Part shown: positions 48,213 through 58,207 of the stretch, one piece after another
How the letters are laid out: each line of letters opens with the position of its first letter
Numbering within the stretch: position 1 is the first letter of the stretch
IMG/VR virus record: IMGVR_UViG_3300025012_000086
Location: 1-63,871 of that record
Length of the DNA stretch: 63,871 nucleotides
Strand: one strand, 5' to 3'
DNA from: a virus
Notes under the pieces: generated by a model
Seen by the model: only the letters and a program-made list of their open reading frames with translations
Told to the model about the DNA's origin: nothing
Databases searched by the model: none
Position numbers and translations under genes: made by a program

Positions 48213-48881
48213 ATGGATCGTCTGTTGATGTCGCAGAGATTAAGCAGGAAGGCCGGTGTGAACTTCGCCGGTCCTACCACAACCTTGGGTCAGACAGGTC
48301 AATTCCTCCAACTCATCGACTGGCTGGACGAGGCTTATAACGACATCCAGGGTATTCACACGACCTGGCAATTCCTGCGGAAGGAATTCAGTAAGGTGTT
48401 GACCCCGGCTGACGGATCTTATACTGCGACAGATCTGAGTATATCAGACTTCCAGGAGTTTGCGCCAGAGGACTGGCGGATCTTCCTGAATGCATCAGAC
48501 GAATCAGAGATCTACTACATGGAATGGAAGGACTTTCGGCTTGCCTATCAGATCGGCACCAGCTTGACCCAGACGGGCAGGCCGATAGCTTTTTCCATCA
48601 AACCTGACGATACTGTCGTCCTTTACCCCATCCCTGATCTGGCCTATACCCTCAAGGGGGAGTACTTCCGCGCCCATCACGAGATGACTGCAGACGCACA
48701 CGAGCCTCTATTTCACAAGGATTACCACTGGATAGTCATATGGAAGGCCCTGACCTACTATGCTGTCGAGTATGGAGAGCCTGACAAGTTCGCTACCGGA
48801 ACCAGGGAGTGCAGGAAGCTGCTTCGCCGAATGGAGAAGAAGTACCTCCCTAGAGTGACGTGGGGGGAACCGTTGGTATAA
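48213..48881 (+). CDS. Head-tail adaptor (P22 gp4-like)
   Basis: 222 residues. A helical start (QLIDWLDEAYNDIQGIHTTWQFLR), a beta middle (YYMEWKDFRLAYQIG, SIKPDDTVVLYPIPDLAYTLKGEY) and a helical end (DYHWIVIWKALTYYAVEYGEP) match portal-capping adaptors of podoviruses. It should attach to the portal and receive the nozzle protein, whose start overlaps its stop. Confidence 0.72.
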   Translation: MDRLLMSQRLSRKAGVNFAGPTTTLGQTGQFLQLIDWLDEAYNDIQGIHTTWQFLRKEFSKVLTPADGSYTATDLSISDFQEFAPEDWRIFLNASDESEIYYMEWKDFRLAYQIGTSLTQTGRPIAFSIKPDDTVVLYPIPDLAYTLKGEYFRAHHEMTADAHEPLFHKDYHWIVIWKALTYYAVEYGEPDKFATGTRECRKLLRRMEKKYLPRVTWGEPLV

Positions 48882-50944
48882 TGGCTAGGCAATCTTCCGC
48901 CCCAAGGGTGGACACGAAATACATCGAATACAAGGGCGGGCTTGACACCGAGACAGCCAGGGTGCAAATACCCTCTGGCACAGTCAGGGAGTCGAAGAAC
49001 GTCTATCAGCGCATCAATGGCGGCTACCGTACCACTGGCGGTTACGAGCGCTTCAGCGGGAAACCCAAGCCTCATGACGCGGTGTATCAAATCATCGCCG
49101 TCACCATTACCGGGTCCATCAACGCGGGCGACACAGTCACCGACAACGACGCCTCAGGATCTGCCGTGGTTATCGTCAACGCCACCACCTACCTCGTGAC
49201 CACGAAACTCTCAGGCACCTGGCACCTCCACGGTGGAGAGGTCAAGGTGGGCGGTGTCACGCAGGCCACCATGAGCGCCATCCCGGCTGCTCTGGCCGCT
49301 TCCACGAGACTACTTGACGCCCAGTACCTGAATCTCGCCGCCGACAACTACAGGGCCGATATAGCCCCTCCTACGGGGTCAGGATCGATCCTTGGGGTAT
49401 GGTTCTTCAAAGACAACTGGTACTGCTTTCGAAACAACGCAGGCGGCACCGCAGTCGGTATGTGGAAAGCTTCGGCTGCAGGATGGGCCGCAGTGGCCCT
49501 TGGCCTCAGGCTGGACTTCACGTCTGGCGGAACCTACGTGATCGCGGATGGAGACACTATTACCGGGGAAATCTCAGGCGCAACCGCAGTTGTCGGCAGG
49601 ACTGCCCTGGCTACAGGATCATGGGCCGCTGGCACGGCTGCAGGGCGGATGGTATTCGCGTCCCAGACCGGCACCTTCCAGGCAGAAACCCTGAGGGTTG
49701 GAGCCAACCTGAACGTTGCCACCATAGCCGGGGATTCGGCTGCTATCACCATCCCTAATCCTGGCGGGAGATATGAGTTTGCGAACGGTAACTTCACCGG
49801 ATCTGAAGATACCCAAAAGATGTACGGGTGCGACGGCAGGAATCTTGGCTTCGAATTCGACGGCACAAACTACATGCCAATCGAGACAGGGATGACCTCC
49901 TACCCCACTCACATCTTTATCCACAAGCAGCAGCTATTTTTCTCCTTCCGTGGGTCAGCGCAACATTCACAGCCTGGACTTCCGTATGAATGGACTCTGG
50001 TTCTCGGCGCAGGCGAAATCGGCCTTGGTGATCACATTACCGGGTTTATTTCCCAGCCAGGATCTGATGGAACAAGCGCATTGACGATATTCAGCACAAG
50101 CGAGGTATCGATCCTGTACGGGTCTAATATCAGTGACTGGAACCTCGTCTCATTTAAGCAGAATCTTGGTGCCCTTGAGTGGACTTCCCAGAGGATAGGC
50201 GATACGATATTCGTTGACAACCGTGGAATTACCAAACTGAGCGCCGCGCAGGTATACGGCAACTTCTCCGATTCCACTATGTCTGTGAAGTTTGACAGCT
50301 ACATGGATTCGAAGAAAAATCAGATCACCGCCACAGCGATCAGCCGCGAGAAGAACCTCTATATGATCTTCTTCGATGATAAGACCGCCCTATTCTGCAC
50401 CATAGTTGGCACTAAACTTGTGTCTGCTATGGAGCAGGAGTTCAACGACAAGGCGGTATGCATCTGCTCGGCAGAGGACAGCGGCGGTAATGAGTTTGTA
50501 ATGATCGGAAGCGACGACGGAAACGTCTACGAACTGTTCCAGGGAACCAGCTTCGACGGAGACGCAAGGGCCTGGTATTTCTACCTTGCCCACGACAGTC
50601 TTGGTAGTCCGACGTTCTACAAGAGATACATCGTCACGACACTAGATGTTACAGGGTTAGGGTACGCAAGCTTTCAATTTGGCTACAGTCTGGAATATGA
50701 ATCTGCCTACACACCGCAGCCAGCCCTAACAACCAGAGAGATTACTCTCGGAGACGTATTCTGGGGGTCTTTCACTTGGGGGCAGTTTTATTGGGACGGC
50801 CAGGTTCTGGTGCCAGAGAAATTCCCCACCATGGGACTTGCCACTAATATCGGCCTGAAGTTCGCAGGGTCCAGCGACTATGATGCAGAGCTTACGTTCA
50901 ACGGGAGCCTACTGCAGTTTTATATGACAAAGAGCACGAGGTGA
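48881..50944 (+). CDS. Tail nozzle/hub protein (P22 gp10-like)
   Basis: 687 residues from ATG 48881, which overlaps the adaptor stop (TAATG). KYIEYKGGLDTETARVQIPSGTVRESKNV and GGYRTTGGYERFSGK are the usual N-terminal pattern of podovirus nozzle proteins; the remainder is beta-propeller-like. A GTG at 48860 would extend it by 7 residues. It connects adaptor and fibres. Confidence 0.82.
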   Translation: MARQSSAPRVDTKYIEYKGGLDTETARVQIPSGTVRESKNVYQRINGGYRTTGGYERFSGKPKPHDAVYQIIAVTITGSINAGDTVTDNDASGSAVVIVNATTYLVTTKLSGTWHLHGGEVKVGGVTQATMSAIPAALAASTRLLDAQYLNLAADNYRADIAPPTGSGSILGVWFFKDNWYCFRNNAGGTAVGMWKASAAGWAAVALGLRLDFTSGGTYVIADGDTITGEISGATAVVGRTALATGSWAAGTAAGRMVFASQTGTFQAETLRVGANLNVATIAGDSAAITIPNPGGRYEFANGNFTGSEDTQKMYGCDGRNLGFEFDGTNYMPIETGMTSYPTHIFIHKQQLFFSFRGSAQHSQPGLPYEWTLVLGAGEIGLGDHITGFISQPGSDGTSALTIFSTSEVSILYGSNISDWNLVSFKQNLGALEWTSQRIGDTIFVDNRGITKLSAAQVYGNFSDSTMSVKFDSYMDSKKNQITATAISREKNLYMIFFDDKTALFCTIVGTKLVSAMEQEFNDKAVCICSAEDSGGNEFVMIGSDDGNVYELFQGTSFDGDARAWYFYLAHDSLGSPTFYKRYIVTTLDVTGLGYASFQFGYSLEYESAYTPQPALTTREITLGDVFWGSFTWGQFYWDGQVLVPEKFPTMGLATNIGLKFAGSSDYDAELTFNGSLLQFYMTKSTR

Positions 50945-50948
50945 TTCG

Positions 50949-52280
50949 ATGCCGAATGAATATTACGACAGCACTGGGGCGCCAGCGAATAACTCGCTCG
51001 GCAATCCGGCATTGATAAGAGCTGAATTCGACGCCATCGAAACCGGCTTCGCCAAATTGCCACCGCTCGCCACTCACGCCAATGAAGCGGTGTTCGTTAA
51101 TGCCGGTGCCACTGCCCTTGAATCACTCACTGCAGCCAACGCCAGAACTAGGCTGGGTGCCGAGGCTTCCGCTAATAAGGATGCCAGCGGCGGATTTGTG
51201 GGCCTCACTTTGTTGAAAATCAATTTCAAGAACGTACTCGACACATTCACGTCATTCCTGACAAACTCTAATACAGCGTCAAGAACATACACTTTCCCGG
51301 ACAGCGACGGAACGATAGCGCTAACCACCGACATGCCGCTGAATGGGAGAAAGAATTGGATTATCAACGGAGACTTCAGGTTATGGAGGAGGAATACTTC
51401 CCATACGGTAACCGGTTACGGATCTGACGACAGGTGGTATGTAGGCAGTAATGGGACAACGTTCACCAATAGTAGGCAGGAGTTCTCCCTAGGGCAAACA
51501 GACGTGCCGGATCAGCCAAGATATTACTGTAGGCTGGTTACCGTGTCTGCGGCTGGCGCTGCTAATTATTGCAACAAGGAACAGCGCATAGAAGGAGTCC
51601 ACGTGTTGGCTGGGACCAGCGTAACCCTGTCATTCTACGCCAAGTCCAGCGTCGCCTCCAATATATCCGTTGAATTTGTACAGAATTTCGGTACTGGGGG
51701 TGCTCCGTCAGCTACGGTCACCGGGATAGAGGTAAACAAGATCGCTATCACAACCAACTGGGCGCAGTATACAGTAACCGCCTCGATACCGAGTATTGCC
51801 GGAAAGACACTGGGAACGGACGATAATGATTACATGGCAGTAATATTCTGGGTTGATGCTGGGGCTGATTTCAACGCAAGAACCGACACTCTCGGTCAGT
51901 CTAGTAATACCTATGAATTCTCTCATGTCCAGCTTGAGATTGGCTCATCATCCACCGAGTTCGAAAGAAGAATGGTTGGTGAGGAACTGGAATTGTGCCA
52001 GAGATATTTTCTCGGAAATTCATATGCTTCAGACACTCCAAGATTAGCATTTTCCGGAGACGTTACAACGGCTATAGACTATATAGCTAAGGGGAATTTC
52101 CCGGTAGCGATGAGGATAGCCCCAACAGTTACGCTTACACATAGCGCCAGCAGTAGGTTTGATGCAGTCGCTGGCACTGCGGTAGTTACATCTGTGTCGG
52201 TGGAGGAAACCAGGACCAGCACCAGTACCGGGTCTGCTGGATATTTCGTTAGCACGTATACAGCAGACGCGGAGTTGTGA
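50949..52280 (+). CDS. Tail fibre protein A
   Basis: 443 residues. The PNEYYDSTGAPANNS start anchors it to the tail; a phage-fibre repeat (NSNTASRTYTFPDSDGT) follows. Then comes an N-GDFRLWRRN...YGSDDRWY jelly-roll-like region typical of carbohydrate-binding fibre tips, ending with LELCQRYF. It shares a 54-nt identical stretch with the next gene. Receptor specificity cannot be read from sequence. Confidence 0.85.
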   Translation: MPNEYYDSTGAPANNSLGNPALIRAEFDAIETGFAKLPPLATHANEAVFVNAGATALESLTAANARTRLGAEASANKDASGGFVGLTLLKINFKNVLDTFTSFLTNSNTASRTYTFPDSDGTIALTTDMPLNGRKNWIINGDFRLWRRNTSHTVTGYGSDDRWYVGSNGTTFTNSRQEFSLGQTDVPDQPRYYCRLVTVSAAGAANYCNKEQRIEGVHVLAGTSVTLSFYAKSSVASNISVEFVQNFGTGGAPSATVTGIEVNKIAITTNWAQYTVTASIPSIAGKTLGTDDNDYMAVIFWVDAGADFNARTDTLGQSSNTYEFSHVQLEIGSSSTEFERRMVGEELELCQRYFLGNSYASDTPRLAFSGDVTTAIDYIAKGNFPVAMRIAPTVTLTHSASSRFDAVAGTAVVTSVSVEETRTSTSTGSAGYFVSTYTADAEL

Positions 52281-52283
52281 TTT

Positions 52284-53618
52284 ATGCCAAACGAATACTA
52301 TAATCCAACCGGCGTTCCTGCGGACGGCTCCAGGACTGGCAGTCAGCCTGTCAGGGCGGAATTCGACCTAATTGAGGCTGGAGCTAACAAGCTTCCGCTT
52401 ATAGCCAGCCATGGTAGCCAGGGGATTTCCGTTAACGGAGCAGCAGATGGTCTTGAGTCGATTTCCAACGCCGCATACAATTCAAGAATAGGATCTCTCG
52501 ACAGCACCAAGAAGGATGCCGCAGACGGTTACGCAGGCTTGACCCTGTTGAAAATTAACATAATTAACGCTATTGGAACCATAGCCTCATTTTTCACAAA
52601 CTCTAATACAGCGTCAAGAACATACACTTTCCCGGACAGCGACGGAACGGTGCTGACCAAAGAGAATACCCTTAACTGGGCTAGGAGAAATGTAATAATA
52701 AACGGCGGATTCAATATATGGCAGAGGGCAACCACCCAGGTTGATACCGATGGGTATTACTCTGACGACAGGTGGCTCAACGGTAGATGGCAATCGCTTG
52801 CTACACACACCAGAGAGAGCTTTACCAATGGCCAAACCGACGTACCTGGAAATCCAAAGTTCTTCTCAAGAACCGTGGTTGCGTCGTCACCTGGCGCAGA
52901 TCATTACTGCCACAAGGAACAGAAAATAGAGAATGTTGAGACGTTGTCTGGGGGGATGGCGACGCTATCTTTTTGGGCCAAATCAGACGCCATTAGGAAT
53001 ATGGCGATTGAGTTGTATCAATTCTTCGGAACTGGAGGGGTGGTTCCGTCCGATACGGTATACGGCATAGGCTCACAAAAAATAAGTTTAACTGCTTCGT
53101 GGCAGAAGTTTACGCTGTCCATCGATATACCATCCGTCTCTGGAAAGATAAAAGGCAATACGTTCGACGAATGGAATGGTAACGACTACCTATCTCTGGT
53201 ATTCTGGTTTGATGCTGGTGGTGATTTCGACTCAAGGACTGCGTCTCTTGGCCAGCAGTCGGGTACTTTTGACATAGCTAACGTACAACTAGAGAAAGGT
53301 TCGTCGGCTAGCGAGTTCGAATTATACTCACCGCAGACAGAGTTGAAAATGTGCCAAAGATACTACCAAACTGTCGAGGTGTTATTTAGCGGCAAAGTTA
53401 CCTCTGGACAGACCTACAGAATGATAACCGACCTGCCGGTAATGCCAAGGGCGTATAATTACGGCAGGGATACTTTGTCGTCTAGCGATATAAACTTTGG
53501 CACAACAAGTTCCATTGGTGCATGGACTCACTTCTATTATTTTACGGCAGTTGCCAACGGGTCGGGCATGGGGCAATATAGGTCTACAATATATATTGAT
53601 GCTGAGCTGGAAAACTAA
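52284..53618 (+). CDS. Tail fibre protein B (paralogue of A)
   Basis: 444 residues with the same plan as the preceding gene: PNEYYNPTGVPADGS start, the identical NSNTASRTYTFPDSDGT segment, INGGFNIWQRATTQ...DDRW, and LKMCQRYYQ near the end. The binding region is diverged, so the two may recognise different receptors or form a hetero-assembly. Starts 3 bases after the previous stop. Confidence 0.85.
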   Translation: MPNEYYNPTGVPADGSRTGSQPVRAEFDLIEAGANKLPLIASHGSQGISVNGAADGLESISNAAYNSRIGSLDSTKKDAADGYAGLTLLKINIINAIGTIASFFTNSNTASRTYTFPDSDGTVLTKENTLNWARRNVIINGGFNIWQRATTQVDTDGYYSDDRWLNGRWQSLATHTRESFTNGQTDVPGNPKFFSRTVVASSPGADHYCHKEQKIENVETLSGGMATLSFWAKSDAIRNMAIELYQFFGTGGVVPSDTVYGIGSQKISLTASWQKFTLSIDIPSVSGKIKGNTFDEWNGNDYLSLVFWFDAGGDFDSRTASLGQQSGTFDIANVQLEKGSSASEFELYSPQTELKMCQRYYQTVEVLFSGKVTSGQTYRMITDLPVMPRAYNYGRDTLSSSDINFGTTSSIGAWTHFYYFTAVANGSGMGQYRSTIYIDAELEN

Positions 53619-53646
53619 GCAGGATAGTTAACTTGAGAGTATAATT

Positions 53647-54099
53647 ATGTATGAATTCGAGGACGGCAGTAGGAAGAGGGTCAGAAACACCATTACTGGG
53701 GAGAGAAATATTTGTCCTGGAAGCTGGAAATGGGATGAATATAGGAGATGGGTCAATGGTGGCGGTATGACCAATGATTTCAAGGTCGATAAAACCGATG
53801 AGATAGAGCGCGATGTCGCCAGTGCCATAGCCGACCTTGAATCTGCGATGCATGAAGATGTTATGGTAGACGGTGAGCTTATCAGGGCCACCCCGATGGA
53901 GAGATCCAGGTTGGCTGGAATGCTCGCCATGGCTTCGCTCGGATTGCTACCAAACTCTGAGATCATGATGTCGAATGGAAAGGTCAAGGCTGTTGGAAGG
54001 GACGAGCTTCAAAAGATAATCACCGCTATCCTGGCTAGGGATAATGAGCTTTTAAAGTCTGCGGTTGATTCCGTAGCTACTGCAAGAAAGGCCAAATAA
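53647..54099 (+). CDS. Putative tail-fibre assembly protein (DUF4376-like)
   Basis: 150 residues. The C-terminal half (MERSRLAGMLAMASLGLLPN...GRDELQKIITAILARDNEL) resembles DUF4376 proteins that often follow fibre genes and assist or cap fibres. The N-terminal half starts YEFEDGSRKRVRN. Weak family call; position supports it. Confidence 0.5.
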   Translation: MYEFEDGSRKRVRNTITGERNICPGSWKWDEYRRWVNGGGMTNDFKVDKTDEIERDVASAIADLESAMHEDVMVDGELIRATPMERSRLAGMLAMASLGLLPNSEIMMSNGKVKAVGRDELQKIITAILARDNELLKSAVDSVATARKAK

Positions 54100-54103
54100 G
54101 CAC

Positions 54104-56668
54104 ATGGCATTTCGTGGCTTCAATTCAATCAACGAGTGGCAAAACGCAATATCTCCACTCGTTGATGATTACAAGAATCTTAGGTATGATTACGATGCTA
54201 AGGACGCAGAGATAAACCAGCTTAATCTGGCAGCGTACAATTTTCGCATGGCCAATAAGGAGGCCTTCGATAAATTCAGAGATGCTCACAATAAATCAGA
54301 AGAACTGTATCGTAAACTTATAAGCGATGGTATTGACGCTTATTCGATACAAACAGATCCGTCACACGGCTGGATTGCCGCCAGGGCCGAGCGTGACAAC
54401 CTCGCCATACTGTCAGAGAATCATCCAGATTATGAGTCTATAAAGGCTGGCAGGGTTAACGCCATAAAAGAGAAGACTGCCATCGACATTAAAGCCAAAG
54501 AAGTGGCGAGGAGCATAGAGTCTGTCGGAGATAGAATTAATGTTTCCGGCGGATACGAGTCTTCTGGAAGAAAGTCTGACTTCGAAATGGAGTTCGACAA
54601 ACAGCTTAGTGAAATAAATACAAAAAAACAAGAGATAAAACAGGAGTACGAGAGGGTTACCGGCGAGCCATATGACAAGATGTCAAAGGCAAGCCCAGCC
54701 TCATCAGTTGCCATCAGGGCGTTGGCTGAATTACAGGAGAGAGAGAGGGTTCTTTGGGCATTCAGGAAGTCGCAACCAAAGCAGCTCGCCCCAAGGACAG
54801 ACCCCACGCCTAGCAATATCGATAAGATGGATTCTCAGATAGAGGCTATGAATAATGAAATAGCAGAGCTTGAGAAAATTTGGCTTTCTGGTAACAAGTA
54901 CGATCAGCATCTTATCCGATTGATAGCCAGCGGTGTAAGGACCGACGTTGGTATTCTAAGCGCAAGGCGCGACGCTGTCGTAACCGAATTCCAGAAGCTT
55001 CCGCAAAAACCAAGCATATCTGGCCAGCCAAGCAAGACATACAAAACTAAGGCTCAGGTGACGGCGTCTGGAGGAGCGACTAAGACTAAGGCCATTCCTG
55101 TTTATGGAAAGTTGAAGATAACGCCGTTGCCACGCGGCCAAAAACCTGATACAGAAATAGAGCTTCCTGAAGCGTCTATCGATCCAGTCCTCGACCCGCA
55201 AGACGCAGTATTGGATATGCCGCTTCCCGAGTCTGACGTACAGCCAGCCACGCAGGACCAGCCAGAACAACCACAGACCTACGATGACATCGACTCTCAG
55301 CTTCGTGATATAAACGAACAGAGAGCGGCATTGATAAAAGATTATGAGGCAGCAACTGGGCAGCGGTATACCGGAACTCTGAAGGGAGAAGAGGCTTCGG
55401 CCTACGTTCCACTACTCAGGGAGCTTCAGGAGAAGGAGCGTATCTTGTGGGCCTCCAGAAGGGCGGTTTCTGGCCAATTCGAGCTTCACGACGCAGACGA
55501 TATACAACCCAGCCAGGAAGACGCGCCTGTAGCGGATATCATAGAGCCAACTCCGCAACCAGTCCAGCGTGGTGCGGCAGAACAGAACGTCATACTCGAT
55601 GAGCAGACATTCACCGACCCCCGGAAGTTATACGCAGACAGATTGTCACCAGAAAGGCTGGCCTCAATAGAAGAGGCGTTCTCTTCCATCGCTACATTAA
55701 AGGGCTTTCTCTCCAGTCAGAATATCGACTATAGCGAACAGGATATCCAGGTTGGCGGGATTAACGCTGAGCCTAGTGGTGGTGAACTACTTTTGCGTGA
55801 CCAGGTGGTTATCGATTATCAGCCACCTCCCAGCCAAGGCGGTATTACTATTGAGCCTGAATTGACTTTAAGGCCCACCGGCTTTACAGTTACTAGAGAA
55901 AAACAACCGAAATTGAAATTGCCAAGGGGGGCTACCTATATGGCGGAACCGGATTATTTCGAACAAGTTCCTGGATTCAAGCTGCCGCAGGGCCAGTCAA
56001 CCCAGTCGGCGGCGACACCAGTAAAACCAGATGAATCATATATCAAGCCAGGACTCGCCACCGTTGAGGGGCGGGTTGAAAACCTTATCAGGACCGATAA
56101 TCCGCTTACTCAGGCGGCTGCTGCTGCCGCTGAAAGGAAGTATCAGGCTAAGGGGCTACTGCAATCGTCAGGTGCCGTCCAGGCCGGGGTTGGTGCTGCT
56201 ATGGAACAGGCTGTCCAGATCGCAACGCCTGACGCAGCGCTCTATGGAGGTCTTGCGCAACAGCGGCAACGTACCGACCTTGAGACATCCGTCAACAACC
56301 AACTCGCAGAAATCGAGCGGAAGAAGTTTGAAAACAACGCGCTGATCACAGCCTCCCTGTCTTCTCAGGATATTTCCGGGAAAAAGGAACTCCAAACCCT
56401 GGCCGATACCGCAGCCAAGGAGAGGATACAGCTTGAGAATGAGTGGAAGGACTACCTGTCTCAGAGCCAATACGACACCGCTGAAACCCAGGCCCTCATG
56501 CAGTCAGCTGGGGCGATGGGCCAGGAGCTTACCGGCAGTATCGAGCGCCTGCTCAGGGATACCAATATCGTCAATAAGCAGGACGCCATCGCTGCCCTTA
56601 TGGCCCAGTATAAGGCGCAGCTCAACACTGTGGCCGCTACCGCAGGCATAACTCTTGAATGGGACTGA
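54104..56668 (+). CDS. Large internal/ejection protein with coiled coils
   Basis: 854 residues, mostly helical. It contains two copies of one 60-residue unit: about nt 54593-54772 (FDKQLSEINTKKQEIKQEY...ERERVLWAFRKS) and 55289-55465 (IDSQLRDINEQRAALIKDY...EKERILWASRRA). The C-terminal half is helical with GAVQAGVGAAMEQAV. It opens the gene run leading to the polyvalent protein, like the internal-core proteins of other podoviruses. No catalytic domain is recognised. Confidence 0.72.
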   Translation: MAFRGFNSINEWQNAISPLVDDYKNLRYDYDAKDAEINQLNLAAYNFRMANKEAFDKFRDAHNKSEELYRKLISDGIDAYSIQTDPSHGWIAARAERDNLAILSENHPDYESIKAGRVNAIKEKTAIDIKAKEVARSIESVGDRINVSGGYESSGRKSDFEMEFDKQLSEINTKKQEIKQEYERVTGEPYDKMSKASPASSVAIRALAELQERERVLWAFRKSQPKQLAPRTDPTPSNIDKMDSQIEAMNNEIAELEKIWLSGNKYDQHLIRLIASGVRTDVGILSARRDAVVTEFQKLPQKPSISGQPSKTYKTKAQVTASGGATKTKAIPVYGKLKITPLPRGQKPDTEIELPEASIDPVLDPQDAVLDMPLPESDVQPATQDQPEQPQTYDDIDSQLRDINEQRAALIKDYEAATGQRYTGTLKGEEASAYVPLLRELQEKERILWASRRAVSGQFELHDADDIQPSQEDAPVADIIEPTPQPVQRGAAEQNVILDEQTFTDPRKLYADRLSPERLASIEEAFSSIATLKGFLSSQNIDYSEQDIQVGGINAEPSGGELLLRDQVVIDYQPPPSQGGITIEPELTLRPTGFTVTREKQPKLKLPRGATYMAEPDYFEQVPGFKLPQGQSTQSAATPVKPDESYIKPGLATVEGRVENLIRTDNPLTQAAAAAAERKYQAKGLLQSSGAVQAGVGAAMEQAVQIATPDAALYGGLAQQRQRTDLETSVNNQLAEIERKKFENNALITASLSSQDISGKKELQTLADTAAKERIQLENEWKDYLSQSQYDTAETQALMQSAGAMGQELTGSIERLLRDTNIVNKQDAIAALMAQYKAQLNTVAATAGITLEWD

Positions 56669-56669
56669 G

Positions 56670-57203
56670 ATGTTTATAGCCAAGCCATCGATACACCGAT
56701 ACTCCATCATCGACGCCGGGCGACTTACCAGGTTATTCAGATCTGACGGAATATTTTTTGCTTCAGGTGATGATTTTTCCGACATAACCAAGCTCGCAGC
56801 TTTCGTTGAGAATAACCTGCGAACTGACCACGTGTATATTCTCGGAAAAGACCCCAGGTATGAGGCTTTTGTTTTCCTGCCGATGCACACTACCTCGTGC
56901 TTCTCTGCGCATTTCGCCGTCAAGGACGGGCACAGGGGTAGGGAGGCATTCGGCCATCTCGTGGAATCCGCCAAATGGGTATTCTCAAACACGCCATGCA
57001 GGGCCATAATGGGATTCATTCGAGCGGCAAACAAGGAGGCTCGCATGATGGCTTCACATGTTGGGATGAAGAGGATTGGGAGAACAAATGGAACCATGAA
57101 GTTTAATGGAGAGATGGTTGATGAAATTATCTACCAATGTACCATTAATGACTTTAATGAAAAATATGGCCGCACCCTTGGGGCCATAGTGAAGGAGATC
57201 TGA
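56670..57203 (+). CDS. GNAT-like acetyltransferase (DUF2824-type)
   Basis: 177 residues from ATG 56670, one base past the upstream stop. HFAVKDGHRGREAFGHLVESAKWVF and GFIRAANKEARMMASHVGMKRIGR correspond to the GNAT acetyl-CoA-binding loop and following helix. Similar proteins lie among ejection genes in P22-like phages. The substrate is unknown; it may modify a virion or host protein. Confidence 0.72.
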   Translation: MFIAKPSIHRYSIIDAGRLTRLFRSDGIFFASGDDFSDITKLAAFVENNLRTDHVYILGKDPRYEAFVFLPMHTTSCFSAHFAVKDGHRGREAFGHLVESAKWVFSNTPCRAIMGFIRAANKEARMMASHVGMKRIGRTNGTMKFNGEMVDEIIYQCTINDFNEKYGRTLGAIVKEI

Positions 57204-57205
57204 TT

Positions 57206-58207
57206 ATGCCTTGGTTTGGAGCGATAGGTGCATATGTTGCTGGTGCCGTAGGGGTCGCCTTGGCTTCCGCCAGTATTGCTGCTGTTGTAGTTGGTGTTGT
57301 CGCGACCGCCGTTGTCGGAGCTGCTGTTGGCGCTTTGTATGCAGGAGTTACTGGCGGTAACATCGGCAAGGGGGCTTTGTGGGGGGCATTTGGCGCTGTG
57401 GCCCTGGTTGCCGGTGGGTCAGTTATATCCAGCCTTGTTGGCGGTGGAGCTGCCGCTGGCGGCGGTGCGGTGACTGTCGGCAATACTGTTGGCGGCGGTA
57501 CAACAACAATAGGCACTGGCGTGATAGGAGGCGGCGGCGCTGCTGGTGGTGGTCTTTTTACCGCCTCAAACGTAGTCGGAGCGGCAACCGTTGTCTCGTC
57601 TCTCGGCTCAGCCTTTATGAAGGGAAAGGCCGAAACCAGCAATATGGAAAGCACTATCCAAGGCCAGAAAGACATGCAGGCTGAATCGCTCGCTTCGGCT
57701 GAAAGGATCGCCGCAGCAAACCGCGAGGCAGCAATGAAGCAGGCCGAGCTTTCCGCCCAGGTTTCCAGAGAGAAGACCGCAGCAGAGGTCGCCCAGGCAG
57801 AAGCAGAGCGGGGGCAAAAGGCAGAACAGTTCTCTAAGGAATTCGAAGAGAGCGTGTTCCGTGATAGGACCGACAGGGAAGAGAAAGAAAAGGCCAGATT
57901 GGCTCTTGAAAAAGGGGTGACCGAGGGAGCGCAATATGCTGCGGGAACCACTGTAACGGCCTCCCCGGTAGAGGTCAACCGGAGGCGTAAGGAGTTGCTC
58001 AAACCTTCCTGGCTGGCTGCTGAAGAAACCCAGGCAGGAGTAACGGCCACTGGTCCGCAGGAGGGACTCACCCCAGGAGGCCCTGGAGGGGCACCGGCTC
58101 CAGGGGCACAGCAACAGGTCGCTCAGCAGGCTGGGCCAGCACCAGGTACACCGACTGTAGTTCCTACTGTGCAGCCGCCCCAAACCGGGTTGCTTGGAGT
58201 TGCGTAA
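57206..58207 (+). CDS. Membrane-active ejection protein with Gly zippers
   Basis: 333 residues. The first 130 are Gly/Ala/Val-rich with repeated GxxxG spacing and 3-4 membrane segments (GAVGVALASASIAAVVVGVVA, then GAVALVAGGSVISSLVGG). A charged coiled coil follows (about 150-230), then a Pro/Gln/Gly tail. This resembles T7 gp14-type proteins that form a channel in the outer membrane during DNA entry. AAGGAG before the ATG. Confidence 0.72.
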   Translation: MPWFGAIGAYVAGAVGVALASASIAAVVVGVVATAVVGAAVGALYAGVTGGNIGKGALWGAFGAVALVAGGSVISSLVGGGAAAGGGAVTVGNTVGGGTTTIGTGVIGGGGAAGGGLFTASNVVGAATVVSSLGSAFMKGKAETSNMESTIQGQKDMQAESLASAERIAAANREAAMKQAELSAQVSREKTAAEVAQAEAERGQKAEQFSKEFEESVFRDRTDREEKEKARLALEKGVTEGAQYAAGTTVTASPVEVNRRRKELLKPSWLAAEETQAGVTATGPQEGLTPGGPGGAPAPGAQQQVAQQAGPAPGTPTVVPTVQPPQTGLLGVA

